From: Hermatobates lingyangjiaoensis
Lineage: Eukaryota; Arthropoda; Insecta; Hemiptera; Hermatobatidae
Assembly: GCA_026182355.1 (NCBI GenBank)
Contig: JAPFBL010000379.1
Span: 305,673-369,672 of the forward strand
Direction of reading: 5' to 3'
Length of the DNA stretch: 64,000 bases
The position numbers were made by a program, and so were the translations under genes. This document shows positions 1 through 11,443 of this stretch, one piece after another (within the stretch, counting starts at the first letter, position 1; every line of letters begins with the position of its first letter). Under the pieces are notes generated by a model. That model did not search any database, was not told where the DNA came from, and saw only the letters and a list, made by a program, of their open reading frames with translations.

Positions 1-1440
1 CATGAAAGTGTAAAAAAAAAACCTTGAAATAAAAATAACTAGCTTAGACAATTTCAATGTTTATCCCTGTTTTAAAACTTTTTGTTATCCTTAAACTCAA
101 TTCATTGTTTTATACAATTTCTTTTGAAGTATTTAAGAAATTCGTTTGATCTTATAGTGAAGTAAAAACCATTCATAGTGGGGTTGGGCATTTTGTTCTA
201 GGAATGTGTAAGTGATTTTGGACCTTATGAAGTTTGAAGAATTTTTTCAACAAAGAAACATGGCGGGTAATATACTGTGGTATATGCCAAGGTATGTTAA
301 CAATTTCTTTTTATTCATAGATAATATTATTTGATATTTTATTTTAACACTTGTCTCTGTAGTGTTAAGATTTATGATGTCATGTCTATTACATGCAATA
401 AATTAAAAGTTAAAATGAAAGGTAATTTCTTTCTATTGTTCTGTTAAGTTAATGATATCTTTTCGATTCACCGATATTAAAAAAACCTAGAATAAATATT
501 ATTATCATAGAATTTAATTTAAAAATAAATTTAAAATAAAAGTTGATAGCGAAACTTAAATGTGATTTATTACATGATGGAATAAATGGCTTGGGAATAA
601 AAACTGACTGACTGGGCTTGCTGACTGACTGAAAGGGTTTCTGACTCTGTTAAAATCAGTTGGGTTTCCCATTTCATATTGTGGTTTGATCATATATATA
701 TAAAATAAAGAAGGAGGTGAATGGGCCTCAGGTAGTCGGCCAACCCTGCAGCCTACATACCACCTCTCTCATACACTTAGCTTTACTTACTAGTTTTAAA
801 TTCACACCCAGTCTTCGGTCGAGTTATTATTAACATGTGTTTACTGTTGCAGGTACAGACGAAAGGATACCTGTACACAGGTTAGTGAGCATGTTTATGT
901 GTTTATTGCATGTAATCATTGCAGGTTTATGTGTTTAGCTTATATGTCATTCTTATTATAGTACCCAATGTTGCTTGTGTTTCCATTATGTTGTTTATAT
1001 TGATAAGAGTGACAGCGGATTGGGAATGAAGCAGACATTCCTCTGCAATGCCCTGTTCAAAACCCTCACGCGTCCACTGTTCTTCCCAGTCCAATCGTCA
1101 TCTGTTAGGGCTCTAGAACAGTGATTCTCAAAAGGTGTCGTGAGTGATTCACAATAATGTATCCAGACATAAATAAGTAGTCACCATATGTCACCTTGCA
1201 CTTTATATCTCCTTCCGGGAACTCATTATTATTAAATATGAGTGATAAGTAACAGTGATTTTCTAGTAAAGAAGAGCTACTCACCACAAACAGGTTATAT
1301 ACGCAGCGAATTAGTTTTACCAAATGTAGGATTTTTATTCACTTCGCTGGAAAAAAATTCTATATTGGCAGTCATATATTATTATATATTGTCTAATATT
1401 ATTCCTTAGTCAAAACAGGCTAAAGCTACATTCATTCTTT
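1..1440. other. AT-rich DNA without a supported gene
   Basis: No long open frame or recognisable domain is present. A possible 28-nt plus-strand microexon lies at 853-880, preceded by a pyrimidine-rich stretch ending TTGCAG and followed by GTTAGT, but nothing ties it to a gene. Positions 690-790 hold a locally GC-richer stretch that may be a repeat fragment. Confidence 0.5.
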
Positions 1441-1489
1441 TTTATTTGGTATTAATTTGAAATGCCCCAAACTCCCAATCTAAATCCTA

Positions 1490-4400
1490 TCCGGAAAAAA
1501 CAAATTAAGGCCCCAAACTGGAGGAAAAAACCGGGCCGAGATCATAAATCCATACTTTCTCGGAGCCCGAATAAACAAATAAGAAAAAGCCAGATCATCA
1601 ATCCATACTTCTGGAGCCGAATAAACAAACTGAAGAAAAAGCCGAGATCATCAATCCATACTTTTGGACCCAAAATAAACAAACTGAGAAAAAGCCGAGA
1701 TCATCAATCCATACTTTCTTGGAGCCCAGGAATAAACAAACTGAAGAAAAGCCGAGATCATCAATCCATACTTTTTGAGCCAGGAATAAACAAACTGAAA
1801 AAAAAGCCGCGATATCAAAGTCCATACTTCTCGGAGGCCAAGAATAAACAAACTGAAGAAAACGCCGAGATCATAAAGTCCATACTTCTCGGAGCCCAAG
1901 AATAAACAAACTTAAGAAAAAGCCAAGGATCATCAAGTCCATACTTCTCGGAGGCCAAGAATAAACAAACTGAAGAAAAAGCCGAGATCATCAAATCCAT
2001 ACTTTCTTGGAGCCCAGGAATAAACAAACTGAAGAAAACGCCGAGATCATCAAGTCCATACTTTCTTGGAGCCCAGGAATAAACAAACTGAAGAAAAAGC
2101 CGAGATCATCAAATCCATACTTTCTTGGAGCCCAGGAATAAACAAACTGAAGAAAACGCCGAGATCATCAAGTCCATACTTCGCGGAGCCCAAGAATAAA
2201 CAAACTGAAGAAAAAGCCGAGATCATCAAATCCATACTTTCTTGGAGCCCAGAATAAACAAACTGAAGAAAACGCGAGATCATCAAGTCCATACTTTCTT
2301 GGAGCCCAGGAATAAACAAACTGAAGAAAAAGCCGAGATCATCAAATCCATACTTTCTTGGAGCCCAGGAATAAACAAACTGAAGAAAAGCCGAGATCAT
2401 CAAGTCCATACTTCGCGGAGCCCAAGAATAAACAAACTGAAGAAAAAGCCGAGATCATCAAATCCATACTTTCTTGGAGCCCAGGAATAAACAAACTGAA
2501 GAAAACGCCGAGATCAAGTCCATACTTTCTTGGAGCCCAGGAATAAACAAACTGAAGAAAAAGCCGAGATCATCAAATCCATACTTTCTTGGAGCCCAGG
2601 AATAAACAAACTGAAGAAAACGCCCAGATCATCAAGTCCATACTTCGCGGAGCCCAAGAATAAACAAACTGAAGAAAAAGCCGAGATCATCAAATCCATA
2701 CTTTCTTGGAGCCCAGGAATAAACAAACTGAAGAAAACGCCCGAGATCATCAAGTCCATACTTTGTTGGAGCCCAGGAATAAACAAACTGAAGAAAAAGC
2801 CGAGATCATCAAATCCATACTTTTTGGAGCCCAGGAATAAACAAACTGAAGAAAACGCCGAGATCATCAAGTCCATACTTCGCGGAGCCCAAGAATAAAC
2901 AAACTGAAGAAAAAGCCGAGATCATCAAATCCATACTTTCTTGGAGCCCAGGAATAAACAAACTGAAGAAAAAGCCGAGATCATCAAGTCCATACTTTCT
3001 TGGAGCCCAGGAATAAACAAACTGAAGAAAAAGCCGAGATCATCAAATCCATACTTTCTTGGAGCCCAGGAATAAACAAACTGAAGAAAAAGCCGAGATC
3101 ATCAAATCCATACTTTCTTGGAGCCCAGGAATAAACAAACTGAAGAAAACGCCGAGATCATCAAGTCCATACTTTCTTGGAGCCCAGGAATAAACAAACT
3201 GAAGAAAAAGCCGAGATCATCAAATCCATACTTTCTTGGAGCCCAGGAATAAACAAACTGAAGAAAAAGCCGAGATCATCAAATCCATACTTTCTTGGAG
3301 CCCAGGAATAAACAAACTGAAGAAAAAGCCGAGATCATCAAATCCATACTTTCTTGGAGCCCAGGAATAAACAAACTGAAGAAAACGCCGAGATCATCAA
3401 GTCCATACTTCGCGGAGCCCAAGAATAAACAAACTGAAGAAAAAGCCGAGATCATCAAATCCATACTTTCTTGGAGCCCAGGAATAAACAAACTGAAGAA
3501 AACGCCGAGATCATCAAGTCCATACTTTCTTGGAGCCCAGGAATAAACAAACTGAAGAAAAAGCCGAGATCATCAAATCCATACTTTCTTGGAGCCCAGG
3601 AATAAGCAAACTGAAGAAAACGCCGAGATCATCAAGTCCATACTTCGCGGAGCCCAAGAATAAACAAACTGAAGAAAAAGCCGAGATCATCAAATCCATA
3701 CTTTCTTGGAGCCCAGGAATAAACAAACTGAAGAAAAACGCCGAGATCATCAAGTCCATACTTTCTTGGAGCCCAGGAATAAACAAACTGAAGAAAAAGC
3801 CGAGATCATCAAATCCATACTTTCTTGGAGCCCAGGAATAAGCAAACTGAAGAAAACGCCGAGATCATCAAGTCCATACTTCGCGGAGCCCAAGAATAAA
3901 CAAACTGAAGAAAAAGCCGAGATCATCAAATCCATACTTTCTTGGAGCCCAGGAATAAACAAACTGAAGAAAACGCCGAGATCATCAAGTCCATACTTTC
4001 TTGGAGCCCAGGAATAAACAAACTGAAGAAAAAGCCGAGATCATCAAATCCATACTTTCTTGGAGCCCAGGAATAAACAAACTGAAGAAAACGCCGAGAT
4101 CATCAAGTCCATACTTCGCGGAGCCCAAGAATAAACAAACTGAAGAAAAAGCCGAGATCATCAATCCATACTTTCTTGGAGCCCAGGAATAAACAAACTG
4201 AAGAAAACGCCGAGATCATCAAGTCATACTTTCTTGGAGCCCAGGAATAAACAAACTGAAGAAAAAAGCCGAGATCATCAAATCCATACTTTCTTGGAGC
4301 CCAGGAATAAACAAACTGAAGAAAAAGCCGAGATCATCAAATCCATACTTTCTTGGAGCCAGGAATAAACAAACTGAAGAAAAAGCCGAGATCATCAAAT

Positions 4401-4664
4401 CCATACTTTCTTGGAGCCCAGGAATAAACAAACTGAAGAAAAAGCCGAGATCATCAAATCCATACTTTCTTGGAGCCCAGGAATAAACAAACTGAAGAAA
4501 AAGCCGAGATCATCAAATCCATACTTTCTTGGAGCCAGGAATAAACAAACTGAAGAAAAGCCGAGATCATCAAATCCATACTTTCTTGGAGCCCAGGAAT
4601 AAACAAACTGAAGAAAACGCCGAGATCATCAAGTCCATACTTCGCGGAGCCCAAGAATAAACAA
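1490..4664. repeat. 59-bp satellite with a 235-bp higher-order repeat
   Basis: About 53 head-to-tail monomers of 58-59 bp. Each contains GAGATCATCAA, TCCATACTT, GGAGCCCA and AATAAACAAACTGAAG. The first 400 bp are more divergent; the remainder is nearly uniform. A diagnostic 58-bp variant (TTCGCGG instead of TTTCTTGG) occurs at about 2181, 2413, 2645, 2880, 3410, 3645, 3881, 4116 and 4642. Its spacing is 232-236 bp, or roughly twice that, which equals three 59-mers plus one 58-mer. This is a true higher-order period and implies recent amplification of a tetramer. Open frames on both strands here are by-products of a repeat that is poor in stop codons, not genes. Confidence 0.95.
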
Positions 4665-4722
4665 ACTCAAGTTAAGTTTCATTTTATACACTTTTTCAAT
4701 GATTATCTTCTTCGTATAGTAT

Positions 4723-5910
4723 ATAGTGGCTCGGAATCAATGGTGTGCGTGGTATACACACAGACTCCCCAATACCACACCCAGTCATGATATCCGCCTG
4801 TATAGCATATCTGTGCAGAGCACGAAGTCAAGAAATTCAGTTACTTGTGACAAAAGGTTTTGCTTTAAACATCCATAACTTCGTTCCTTCGTTGAATTTG
4901 CAATCAATTTAAAGCCTATATTTTAAGTTAGACATACAGAAATCTACTGTGAAAGTTTTAGCTTGCTATATCTTATGGTGACTGAGTTTACTTGTGACAG
5001 AACTTTTCGGACAAACTGACAAACAGACAGAAATTTTTCTAAGGCTGGATTCGATTTCTCTAATGTATGAAACGTAAAACTTGAAATGAGTCAGTTTTAA
5101 GCAATGTACAGACAAAATCTTTCTTTTATTTATATAGATTTTGATTGTTCTTGTTTTTAATTTGTTTTATGAAATGGATATTAGTTATATTACGAAGTAT
5201 TCTCGGGGGTATTGACTTGTTAAGTTAGTCCGTGGGGGGGGGGGGGGGGGCTCAATTTAGTTGGGGGGCTCAAGTTAGTTAGAGGGAGGCTCAAGTTAGT
5301 CAGAGGAGGTGATATTAGTCGGGGGAGAGGAGGAGGAGGGGCTCAAGTTAGTCAGGGGGGCCCTGGGGCTTGGGTGGCTACCAGGCGGGTCCGCAGGTGG
5401 TGGATAGCGGAAAGCCCTGTATTATGCTATCAGGGTAACCCCGAATAACCAATAAGGGGTCCCGAACCAACCCATTAAGGTTCATTTCAACAGCATACAA
5501 GTTATATAACTGAAAATGAAATCACTTTCTATTTTCCATTGCCAAATTTCCAGTAATAATTTAGTTTTGTTTCGGTCTTGTTTCCAAGCTGTTTTTTTTT
5601 TATTTATAGCCAAATACTACACAATACGTAGAAAAATGCTATTTTCTTTTACGAAATCAACATGACCCCGTGACTGCTCCTGAACTGCCTGCTCATGGGT
5701 AAAAACTTAAAGTAGGAGAACCAATCATGCTACTATTTAGTATCAGCAAAAAATTTCATGCTATGAAACTTGACTGCCCAAATTTTGCCACGGGACACGA
5801 CTTTGAGTTCGTGCTCTGCACGCATATGCTATAGAGGCGCACATCATGACTGGGTATGGTATTGGAAGTCTCTGTGTATACCACGCATACCATTGATTCC
5901 GAGCCACTAT
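4723..5910. mobile_element. Non-autonomous element with ~108-bp terminal inverted repeats
   Basis: Positions 4723-4832 and 5802-5910 are inverted copies of each other. Both begin ATAGTGGCTCGGAATCAATG from the outside and differ at only a few positions. The roughly 970-bp interior carries no coding capacity I can recognise. It includes a G-rich stretch at 5210-5365 and a segment near 5380-5470 that resembles a retroelement end. The element sits between two unrelated satellites. The arrangement suggests a foldback-type or MITE-like DNA element, but superfamily and target duplication could not be read. Confidence 0.7.
5210..5365 (+). repeat. Degenerate G-rich minisatellite
   Basis: A run of about 18 G at 5233-5250 is followed by imperfect copies of a GGGGCTCAAGTTAGTC-like unit of roughly 20-40 bp. 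It is strongly strand-asymmetric (G-rich on the plus strand) and could form G-quadruplexes. Confidence 0.7.
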
Positions 5911-5966
5911 CCGTTTCCGTTCAAACGATTGCAAAGTCCCGTCAGAGTCTGTTTTGCAATGACGTC

Positions 5967-6848
5967 AACTAAGTCTGAACTTAGACTTTAGTAAGCGCTG
6001 TCTGCTTATAGTAGTATCACAACCTTCCTCGAACTTAAGACTTTAGTAAGCGCTGTCTGCTCATAGTAGTATCAGAACCTTTTTCGAACTTAAGACTTTA
6101 GTAAGCGCTGTCTGCTCATAGTAGTATCACAACCTTCCTCTGAACTTAAGACTTTAGTAAGCGCTGTCTGCTCATAGTAGTATCAGAACCTTTTTCTGAA
6201 CTTAAGACTTTAGTAAGCGCTGTCTGCTCATAGTAGTATCACAATCTTCCTCTGAAATTAAGACTTTAGTAAGCGCTGTCTGCTCATAGTAGTATCAGAA
6301 CCTTCTTCTGAACTTAAGACTTTAGTAAGCGCTGTCTGCTCATAGTAGTATCAGAACCTTCTTCTGAACTTAAGACTTTAGTAAGCGCTGTCTGCTCATA
6401 GTAGTATCAGAACCTTCTTCTGAACTTAAGACTTTAGTAAGCGGTGTCTGCTCATAGTAGTATCAGAACCTTGTTCTGAACTTAAGACTTTAGTAAGCGC
6501 TGTCTGCTCATAGTAGTATCAGAACCTTCTTCTGAACTTAAGACTTTAGTAAGCGCTGTCTGCTCATAGTAGTATCAGAACCTTCTTCTGAACTTAAGAC
6601 TTTAGTAAGCGCTGTCTGCTCATAGTAGTATCACAACCTTCCTCGAACTTAAGACTTTAGTAAGCGCTGTCTGCTCATAGTAGTATCACAACCTTCCTCT
6701 GACTTAAGACTTTAGTAAGCGCTTGTCTGCTCATAGTAGTATCAGAACCTTCTTCTGAACTTAAGACTTTAGTAAGCGCTGTCTGCTCATAGTAGTATCA
6801 GAACCTTCTTCTGAACTTAAGACTTTAGTAAGTGCTGTCTGCTCATTT
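5967..6848. repeat. 56-bp satellite, about 15 copies
   Basis: Head-to-tail copies of a 56-bp unit containing CTTAAGACTTTAGTAAGCGC and CTGCTCATAGTAGTATCA. Variants differ mainly in the last ten bases (ACAACCTTCCTC versus AGAACCTTCTTCT). The first copy is the most divergent and overlaps the unique sequence at 5960. The array ends against a truncated copy of the dispersed element that follows. Confidence 0.95.
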
Positions 6849-6869
6849 TAGCAAGTAAAAGACGGGACC

Positions 6870-7633
6870 AATATTCAGTTTTTATAACTTTACTGCTCTT
6901 TGTCTTAATTCAAATTGAGTGAATTTTTTTATATAAATTGTTAATTTTCTGTTCAATTTTTTGGTTGAATTTCATGGTTTTTTTCAATGAGCCATTTAGC
7001 ATCAAAAAACATTTTCTGAAAACAGAAAATGTACTCTAACGCTTTGGTACAAGTAATTTTGAAAAAGATTATCTTAATTCATCCTCCACATAAAGTTCTA
7101 TTTTTAGGTATAGTTTTATTTTGATCCATCAAACGGTATGGCTTGTATTGCTCTCACAATCTTTCAGATTATATTATAAGTGAACATTTTTACTTTTTAT
7201 TGGAAAAAATGTTGCTAAAATCTTGCTGTTTTAAAAATCTGAGGATATTTTTCTTTTATTGTTTTTGTAGTCTCAAAGACAATGCCAAAATTTCATGACT
7301 CTAGAATAGTAGTTTAGGAGAAAAAAATGTCTAAAAACAGGTTTTTACCAAAAAAAAAGTGACTTTCTCATCATGCATAATTGCTCCCAATCAATAGGGA
7401 TCATCTAAGCTATGGGGCCCATTTTTGTGTAAAATATCAACTTGATCTATCAAAGATTCTGGACCGTAGCGTGGTAAGAAACTTTGGATACATACTTACC
7501 CTTCCACTCACTCAGACATCATCGAAAAAACTTCATAAAGCGACTTCTGGTACATCAAAACATGTAATTTGTCGAAGTCTCGAGATCGAATTTTTTCACC
7601 TTTCACTGTTCTTTACTTATAGCAAAGTTAAAC
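6870..7633. mobile_element. 5'-truncated copy of a dispersed DNA element (family E)
   Basis: This stretch aligns by eye along its length with 36650-37440 and with the right part of 62060-63550. Shared blocks include TCAAAGATTCTGGACCGTAG, GACATCATCG, TCTCGAGATCGAATTTTTTC and a terminal CTTTACTTATAGYAAAGTTA. Longer copies carry a matching TTTACTATAAGTAA near their other end, so the family probably has short terminal inverted repeats. No transposase is visible, so it is likely non-autonomous. Confidence 0.7.
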
Positions 7634-7725
7634 TCCGGGCTGCAGCAATCAGTATGTTGTGCGTTCACAACAATCGACTAATACATTCAATACATGCATA
7701 TTATTATTACCATTGAGGTTAGTAT

Positions 7726-8373
7726 GATTTATATTATTAATATGGCAAACCGTCATACCTTGTACGATGATGTTGGAGTCGTTGGAGCGCTTTCGGACGT
7801 TGTCCATCGTCCATCCTAACTAACCCTAACGAAGAGAATATAATAAATATAAAAAAATAAATAATAAAATTAAATTCACTCACGAAATAGAATTAAACAA
7901 TAAAATAAATTTTCTAGACCTAACTATTGAAAAAACCGAAAATAATCTTCAATTTAAAATATATAAAAAACTAACGGCGACTGATATAACCATACATAAT
8001 TCTTCAATTCATCAAAAGCAACAAAAAATTTCTGTCTTTCGGTATACGATGGATCGATTAATAAGAATTCCGATGGATCAAAACAACTATGATAAGGAAT
8101 TAAATATAATTTAAAAAATGGCAACAAATAACGGTTAAAATGCAAGCTTAATAGAAAAATTATTAAAAAATAGAAAGAATAAAATTAATAACAAATACGA
8201 AAGCCCTAGCAATAATAAATACGGCATATAACATACCTAGGATATATTAGTCATAAAATAGCGAACGTAATAGGTTAGTTGCGATTGAAGATGGACGTTC
8301 GAAAGCGCTCCAACGACTCCAAGATCATCTTGCGAGGTATGACGGTTTGCCATATTAATCATATAAATCAGAC
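7726..8373. mobile_element. Foldback element with ~90-bp inverted ends around an RT fragment
   Basis: Positions 7726-7812 and 8272-8373 are inverted copies: both read GGCAAACCGTCATACCT, then GGAGTCGTTGGAGCGCTTTC from the outside inward. The interior holds the reverse-transcriptase relic described separately. A related pair of ends appears at 39856-40072. Coding DNA enclosed by inverted ends fits the inverted terminal structure common in Penelope-like elements, although a DNA transposon that captured a fragment cannot be excluded. Confidence 0.65.
7875..8231 (+). pseudogene. Reverse-transcriptase C-terminal relic (PLE-like)
   Basis: The plus-strand frame from 7875 reads through INFLDLTIEKTENN, FKIYKKLTATDITIH, SVFRYTMDRLIRIPM and NNYDKELNII. 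This is the succession of motifs seen downstream of the catalytic core in Penelope-like and related reverse transcriptases (FLDLTI, a F-IY-K-T-TD block, then a K--FR---RL---P block). Two in-frame TAA codons interrupt it, after NII and after the Asn-Gly dipeptide that normally precedes Tyr. No catalytic YADD motif is included, so only about 118 codons of the downstream part remain. The family assignment is by motif recognition alone. Confidence 0.75.
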
Positions 8374-9120
8374 TAATACATTGTCATGCCTCCTCCGATT
8401 CAATGCTGACTCACTGACACCTGCCCATGCGATGAAGTCACATCATTAACAGTTAGACTCCGGGCTTCTGTTAAACTGCCCACTCATACTCGTACGGTCA
8501 AACGATAGCAGCCCTTATACAGGATTATATAGTTAAAAAGGAAGATGGCCACCAGCTAAACGAAAACTGCTCCAGTGACATTTACATTAAATGACCTTTC
8601 TAGGAGTAAAGGCTATTTTAGCACCATCCATTTCTCCAAAAGGCCACAACGAAATTCTTACTTATATAACAGTTATATTGAAAAATCCTTGAATCTATCA
8701 TTATATTACTCGATCAGTGCATCTAAAACTCTTTCGCGTCTTTCAAAAGATTCAGCAGTTTATTACCTTTGTTAACTAGAGAAAATGATTTTCTAAAATA
8801 CTTAGACTTTTCAAATAATGATTGATGAATAGTTTTCTACCTAAATGCCAGAATTTTTTGTCTTTATTACTAGAGTTGTAATTTTTTATAGTTTGGAAAA
8901 TTTTTCTCAAGAAACCGCAGAAGACCGCACTTCATGACTCAAAAGGCCGCAGGTTCCCCACGCCTGTGCTAGTAAATTTAACTTTTAAAACAAATTATGG
9001 TTATTTAATACAATGCCTACACGAAATTATAGATTTATGCTTTGTACAAAATCTACAATGTAAGCTTTGTCTAGAATAGGAAATAATTCTGATATTTATT
9101 ACTTCATAAGTCAGTTCTGA
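8374..9120. other. AT-rich DNA, no gene seen
   Basis: No coding or structural signal beyond short AT-rich stretches was found. A piece at 8910-8970 resembles a repeat end but could not be assigned. Confidence 0.4.
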
Positions 9121-9126
9121 AAGGCT

Positions 9127-9200
9127 GAAGGACCAGGTTAACTAACGTACTCGCCTCAGAACTGGCAGGTCCGGGGTTCGATACCCACCTGGGTGGGTAT
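9127..9200 (+). mobile_element. tRNA-derived SINE head
   Basis: An A-box-like ACCAGGTTAACTAACG is followed about 40 bp later by GGTTCGATACC, which fits the RNA polymerase III B-box consensus. The same head, with better A boxes (TAGCCCAGTGG type), recurs at 61345 and, inverted, at 25620, 27550, 44470, 47622 and 61762. The body of the SINE is absent here: the sequence runs directly into a PLE-type foldback. Confidence 0.7.
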
Positions 9201-9204
9201 CATA

Positions 9205-9668
9205 AAAACTTTATGTCTGATTCCACTTGGTTTAACTTCGTCGAATATGTTTCCAAATTTTGAAATTTTTTCTTCATTTCTAGGTTCAACTTAAAAATGA
9301 AATCACCATATTTGTTTGAATTCTTATTGGACATGTTTCGGTGTTACAACCACCATAAGCAAAAAAAGAAATTAAAATACACATAACCTTCTGTATAACA
9401 GGTAACCTTCTGTAAACCTGTCTGTCGTGTTCATAGACTGTTCATTTATTGTTTATTATTGTAATGTGATTTTAGGTATTTAATTTTGTTGTGTGTAATT
9501 TTAATTTCTTTTTTTCTTATGGTGGATGTAACAGCGAAACATGTCCAATATGAATTCAAACAAATATTGTGATTTAATTTTTAAGTTGAACCTAGAAATG
9601 AAGAAAAGATTTCAAAATTTGGAAAAATATTCGACGAAGTTAAATCAAGTGAAATCAGACATAAAGTT
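9205..9668. mobile_element. PLE-type inverted-terminus foldback
   Basis: Positions 9205-9365 and 9508-9668 are inverted copies (GACATGTTTCGGTGTTACAA on one arm, its complement on the other) around a 140-bp AT-rich loop. Immediately downstream an open stretch reads CIQEGLLPTFTNI and passes into a TA microsatellite. That motif recurs at the same position in other PLE fragments of this window. Confidence 0.65.
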
Positions 9669-9713
9669 TTTAAATGCATGAATTCAAGAAGGACTGCTTC
9701 CAACTTTTACTAA

Positions 9714-9752
<39 letters not shown>

Positions 9753-9796
9753 ATATATGTCGTGGTCTGCCTGCGGAGCGACTCGTTTCTATCCAC

Positions 9797-9829
9797 CTGA
9801 TGACGAGGCCATCAAAATATAGTAGTGAG
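9797..9829 (+). ncRNA. Degenerate hammerhead-like motif at a PLE end
   Basis: CTGATGA is followed by a short stem-loop and an AAAATATA segment, then GTAGTGAG. The four bases before CTGATGA (CCAC) can pair with GTAG except for one mismatch. The position corresponding to the conserved G of GAAA is changed, so self-cleavage is unlikely in this copy. See the related sites at 22965, 23130 and 23195. Confidence 0.35.
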
Positions 9830-9835
9830 TTTCTG

Positions 9836-11043
9836 TTTCATTTCTGTGTGTTCTTTATGTCAATGTAGTTTATAAACAATATTTACATAAAACACGAAAT
9901 TATAAAAACAATGTTTTTTTTTCTAATTTCAGTTTATAGTATACTCTAATATTTTACTATGTCTTCTAAAACAATTTACTATTTTGAATGTTACCTCTAT
10001 GTTTCTTTTACTAACATCTATCGATAAATGGTTCTATAAGATAAAAACATGAACAGTCCAAATATTTACTAAAGGTAAATACATTCATAATTAAATAGTT
10101 TATTTTAAAATTTCTACAAAAAATAACATCTAATAAATATAATAATACATATAAAATAAATCACTATTGCCTGGGTTAAATTATTAATTATATATATGTA
10201 TTATATATATATGGCACTCGACACACATCTATTAATACCTATATTGCACTAGTTGCATTTAATATCTAAAACGTGCACCTAATCTATAAACAAAAATATA
10301 AATAAACCAGTGTAATATCGCACGAACCACTGTATGCATTAATGTGATTTATAGAAAAAGAATATGTTTATATCAAAACAAGCAAATTAAAAAAAATATG
10401 TGTTTGCATCTGTCATATAAAAGTGACAATGCAAAATCTATAAGAGTGACACATCATTAAACCAACTGTTTATATATGCCAAACAATTTTATGAGTTCTA
10501 TAGTTTTTATTTTGTCATTGTCCTATCTTTTTGTTTTTTATTATTTTTTTTTAAAAAAATAAGTAGTGAGTATCTTTACATGTAAATATGAACTTTTATT
10601 TAAGTACTAGTGAACATTGTACACAACTAAATTATCATATTAACTTGTAAGAAACTAATAATTTAATGATAAAAACTTAAAAATTAGTAATAATATTTTT
10701 AAAAAAAATTAATTATTTGAACAGTGCTTTGGAAAAGAAATTTTAATAGTTTTTAACTACTCTTATGTGTTATTTATATATATATATTTATTTTCTTACG
10801 CATTTCTTGGAAAGCTTTACCAACGTTTTTAGTTCTTTCTTATCAGGTGTTTAATGTATTAATTTATCAGGTGTTGAATGTATAAGTTCACTAAAAGAAC
10901 TACTTTTTTTATTTTTTATTTTATTACAACTACCCAACAGGTAACAAGTATTATTGATAAGTGATAAATAACAAGATGAAACAAAAGAGTGGAGAAACCA
11001 ACCATTAGTGGTACTCCATATACATTATTCTGATCACTTGAAA
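9836..11043. other. AT-rich DNA, no gene seen
   Basis: No supported gene. Short TA runs occur at 10188-10213 and 10777-10790. Positions 10800-10890 are an inverted partner of 11760-11880, part of a larger PLE-related palindrome around the Jockey relic. Confidence 0.45.
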
Positions 11044-11367
11044 TCAGTTAGTATTGCTCAGTAAATCTCGGGGCCAACATCTTTTTAGACTTCTGGTAGG
11101 GTTGGAAGGAATTTGGCGGGATGATAATTGCTGAATTAAAGGTTTTAGGTTGGAGGGTAAAGATTCATAAAATTTGCGGTATCGTGATCGGATTTCCTGG
11201 TGGATAAAAGGAATTTTTAAATCATTATGAATTGTATCATCAGAGACATAAAAGGGAGCTTATACAATTTTTCGAAGGATTATGGATTGGGCTCTTTGTA
11301 TTCTTTGGATACTTGTACGCTTGGCTGATTCGCAGATTTCGAGTCCGTAAGTCCAAATAGGTTTAAG
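11044..11367 (-). pseudogene. Jockey-clade LINE reverse-transcriptase C-terminus
   Basis: The minus-strand frame of 108 codons reads LKPIWTYGLEICESAK, then IQRIQRAQSIILRKIV, APFYVSDDTIHNDLKIPF and, near its end, SLKRCWPRDLL. This is the thumb and C-terminal region of Jockey-type non-LTR retrotransposons (the WTYG block, a Q---QS--LR-I-- block, AP-YVS--T-H-DL-I, and a terminal R-LKR--P-DL motif). One TAA interrupts it after LRKIV, and the frame closes with TGA at its natural end. All the catalytic domain is missing, as expected of a 5'-truncated, dead copy. It is enclosed by PLE-related inverted sequence. Confidence 0.85.
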
Positions 11368-11443
11368 TATTGTAATATATATGTATTAGTCTTTTGTTGT
11401 GTAGAGTCAAGTTTGATCTTTTGTCGAGAAGTCTAGAGCTACT

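Noticed and set aside
1462..4654. Many 60-120-codon frames on both strands in the first satellite
   Set aside because: They are translations of the 58-59-bp repeat in different registers (recurring EEKAEIIKSIL and LFIPGLQESMD), with no independent start, domain or codon signal.
1490..6848. CRISPR-like regular repeats
   Set aside because: Units are contiguous, with no unique spacers; the DNA is eukaryotic and there are no cas genes.
9127..9200. tRNA gene
   Set aside because: B box is good, but the A box is poor and no cloverleaf can be formed; the same head recurs with a common body, so it is a SINE. The same applies to the heads at 25620, 27550, 42835, 44470, 47622, 61345 and 61762.
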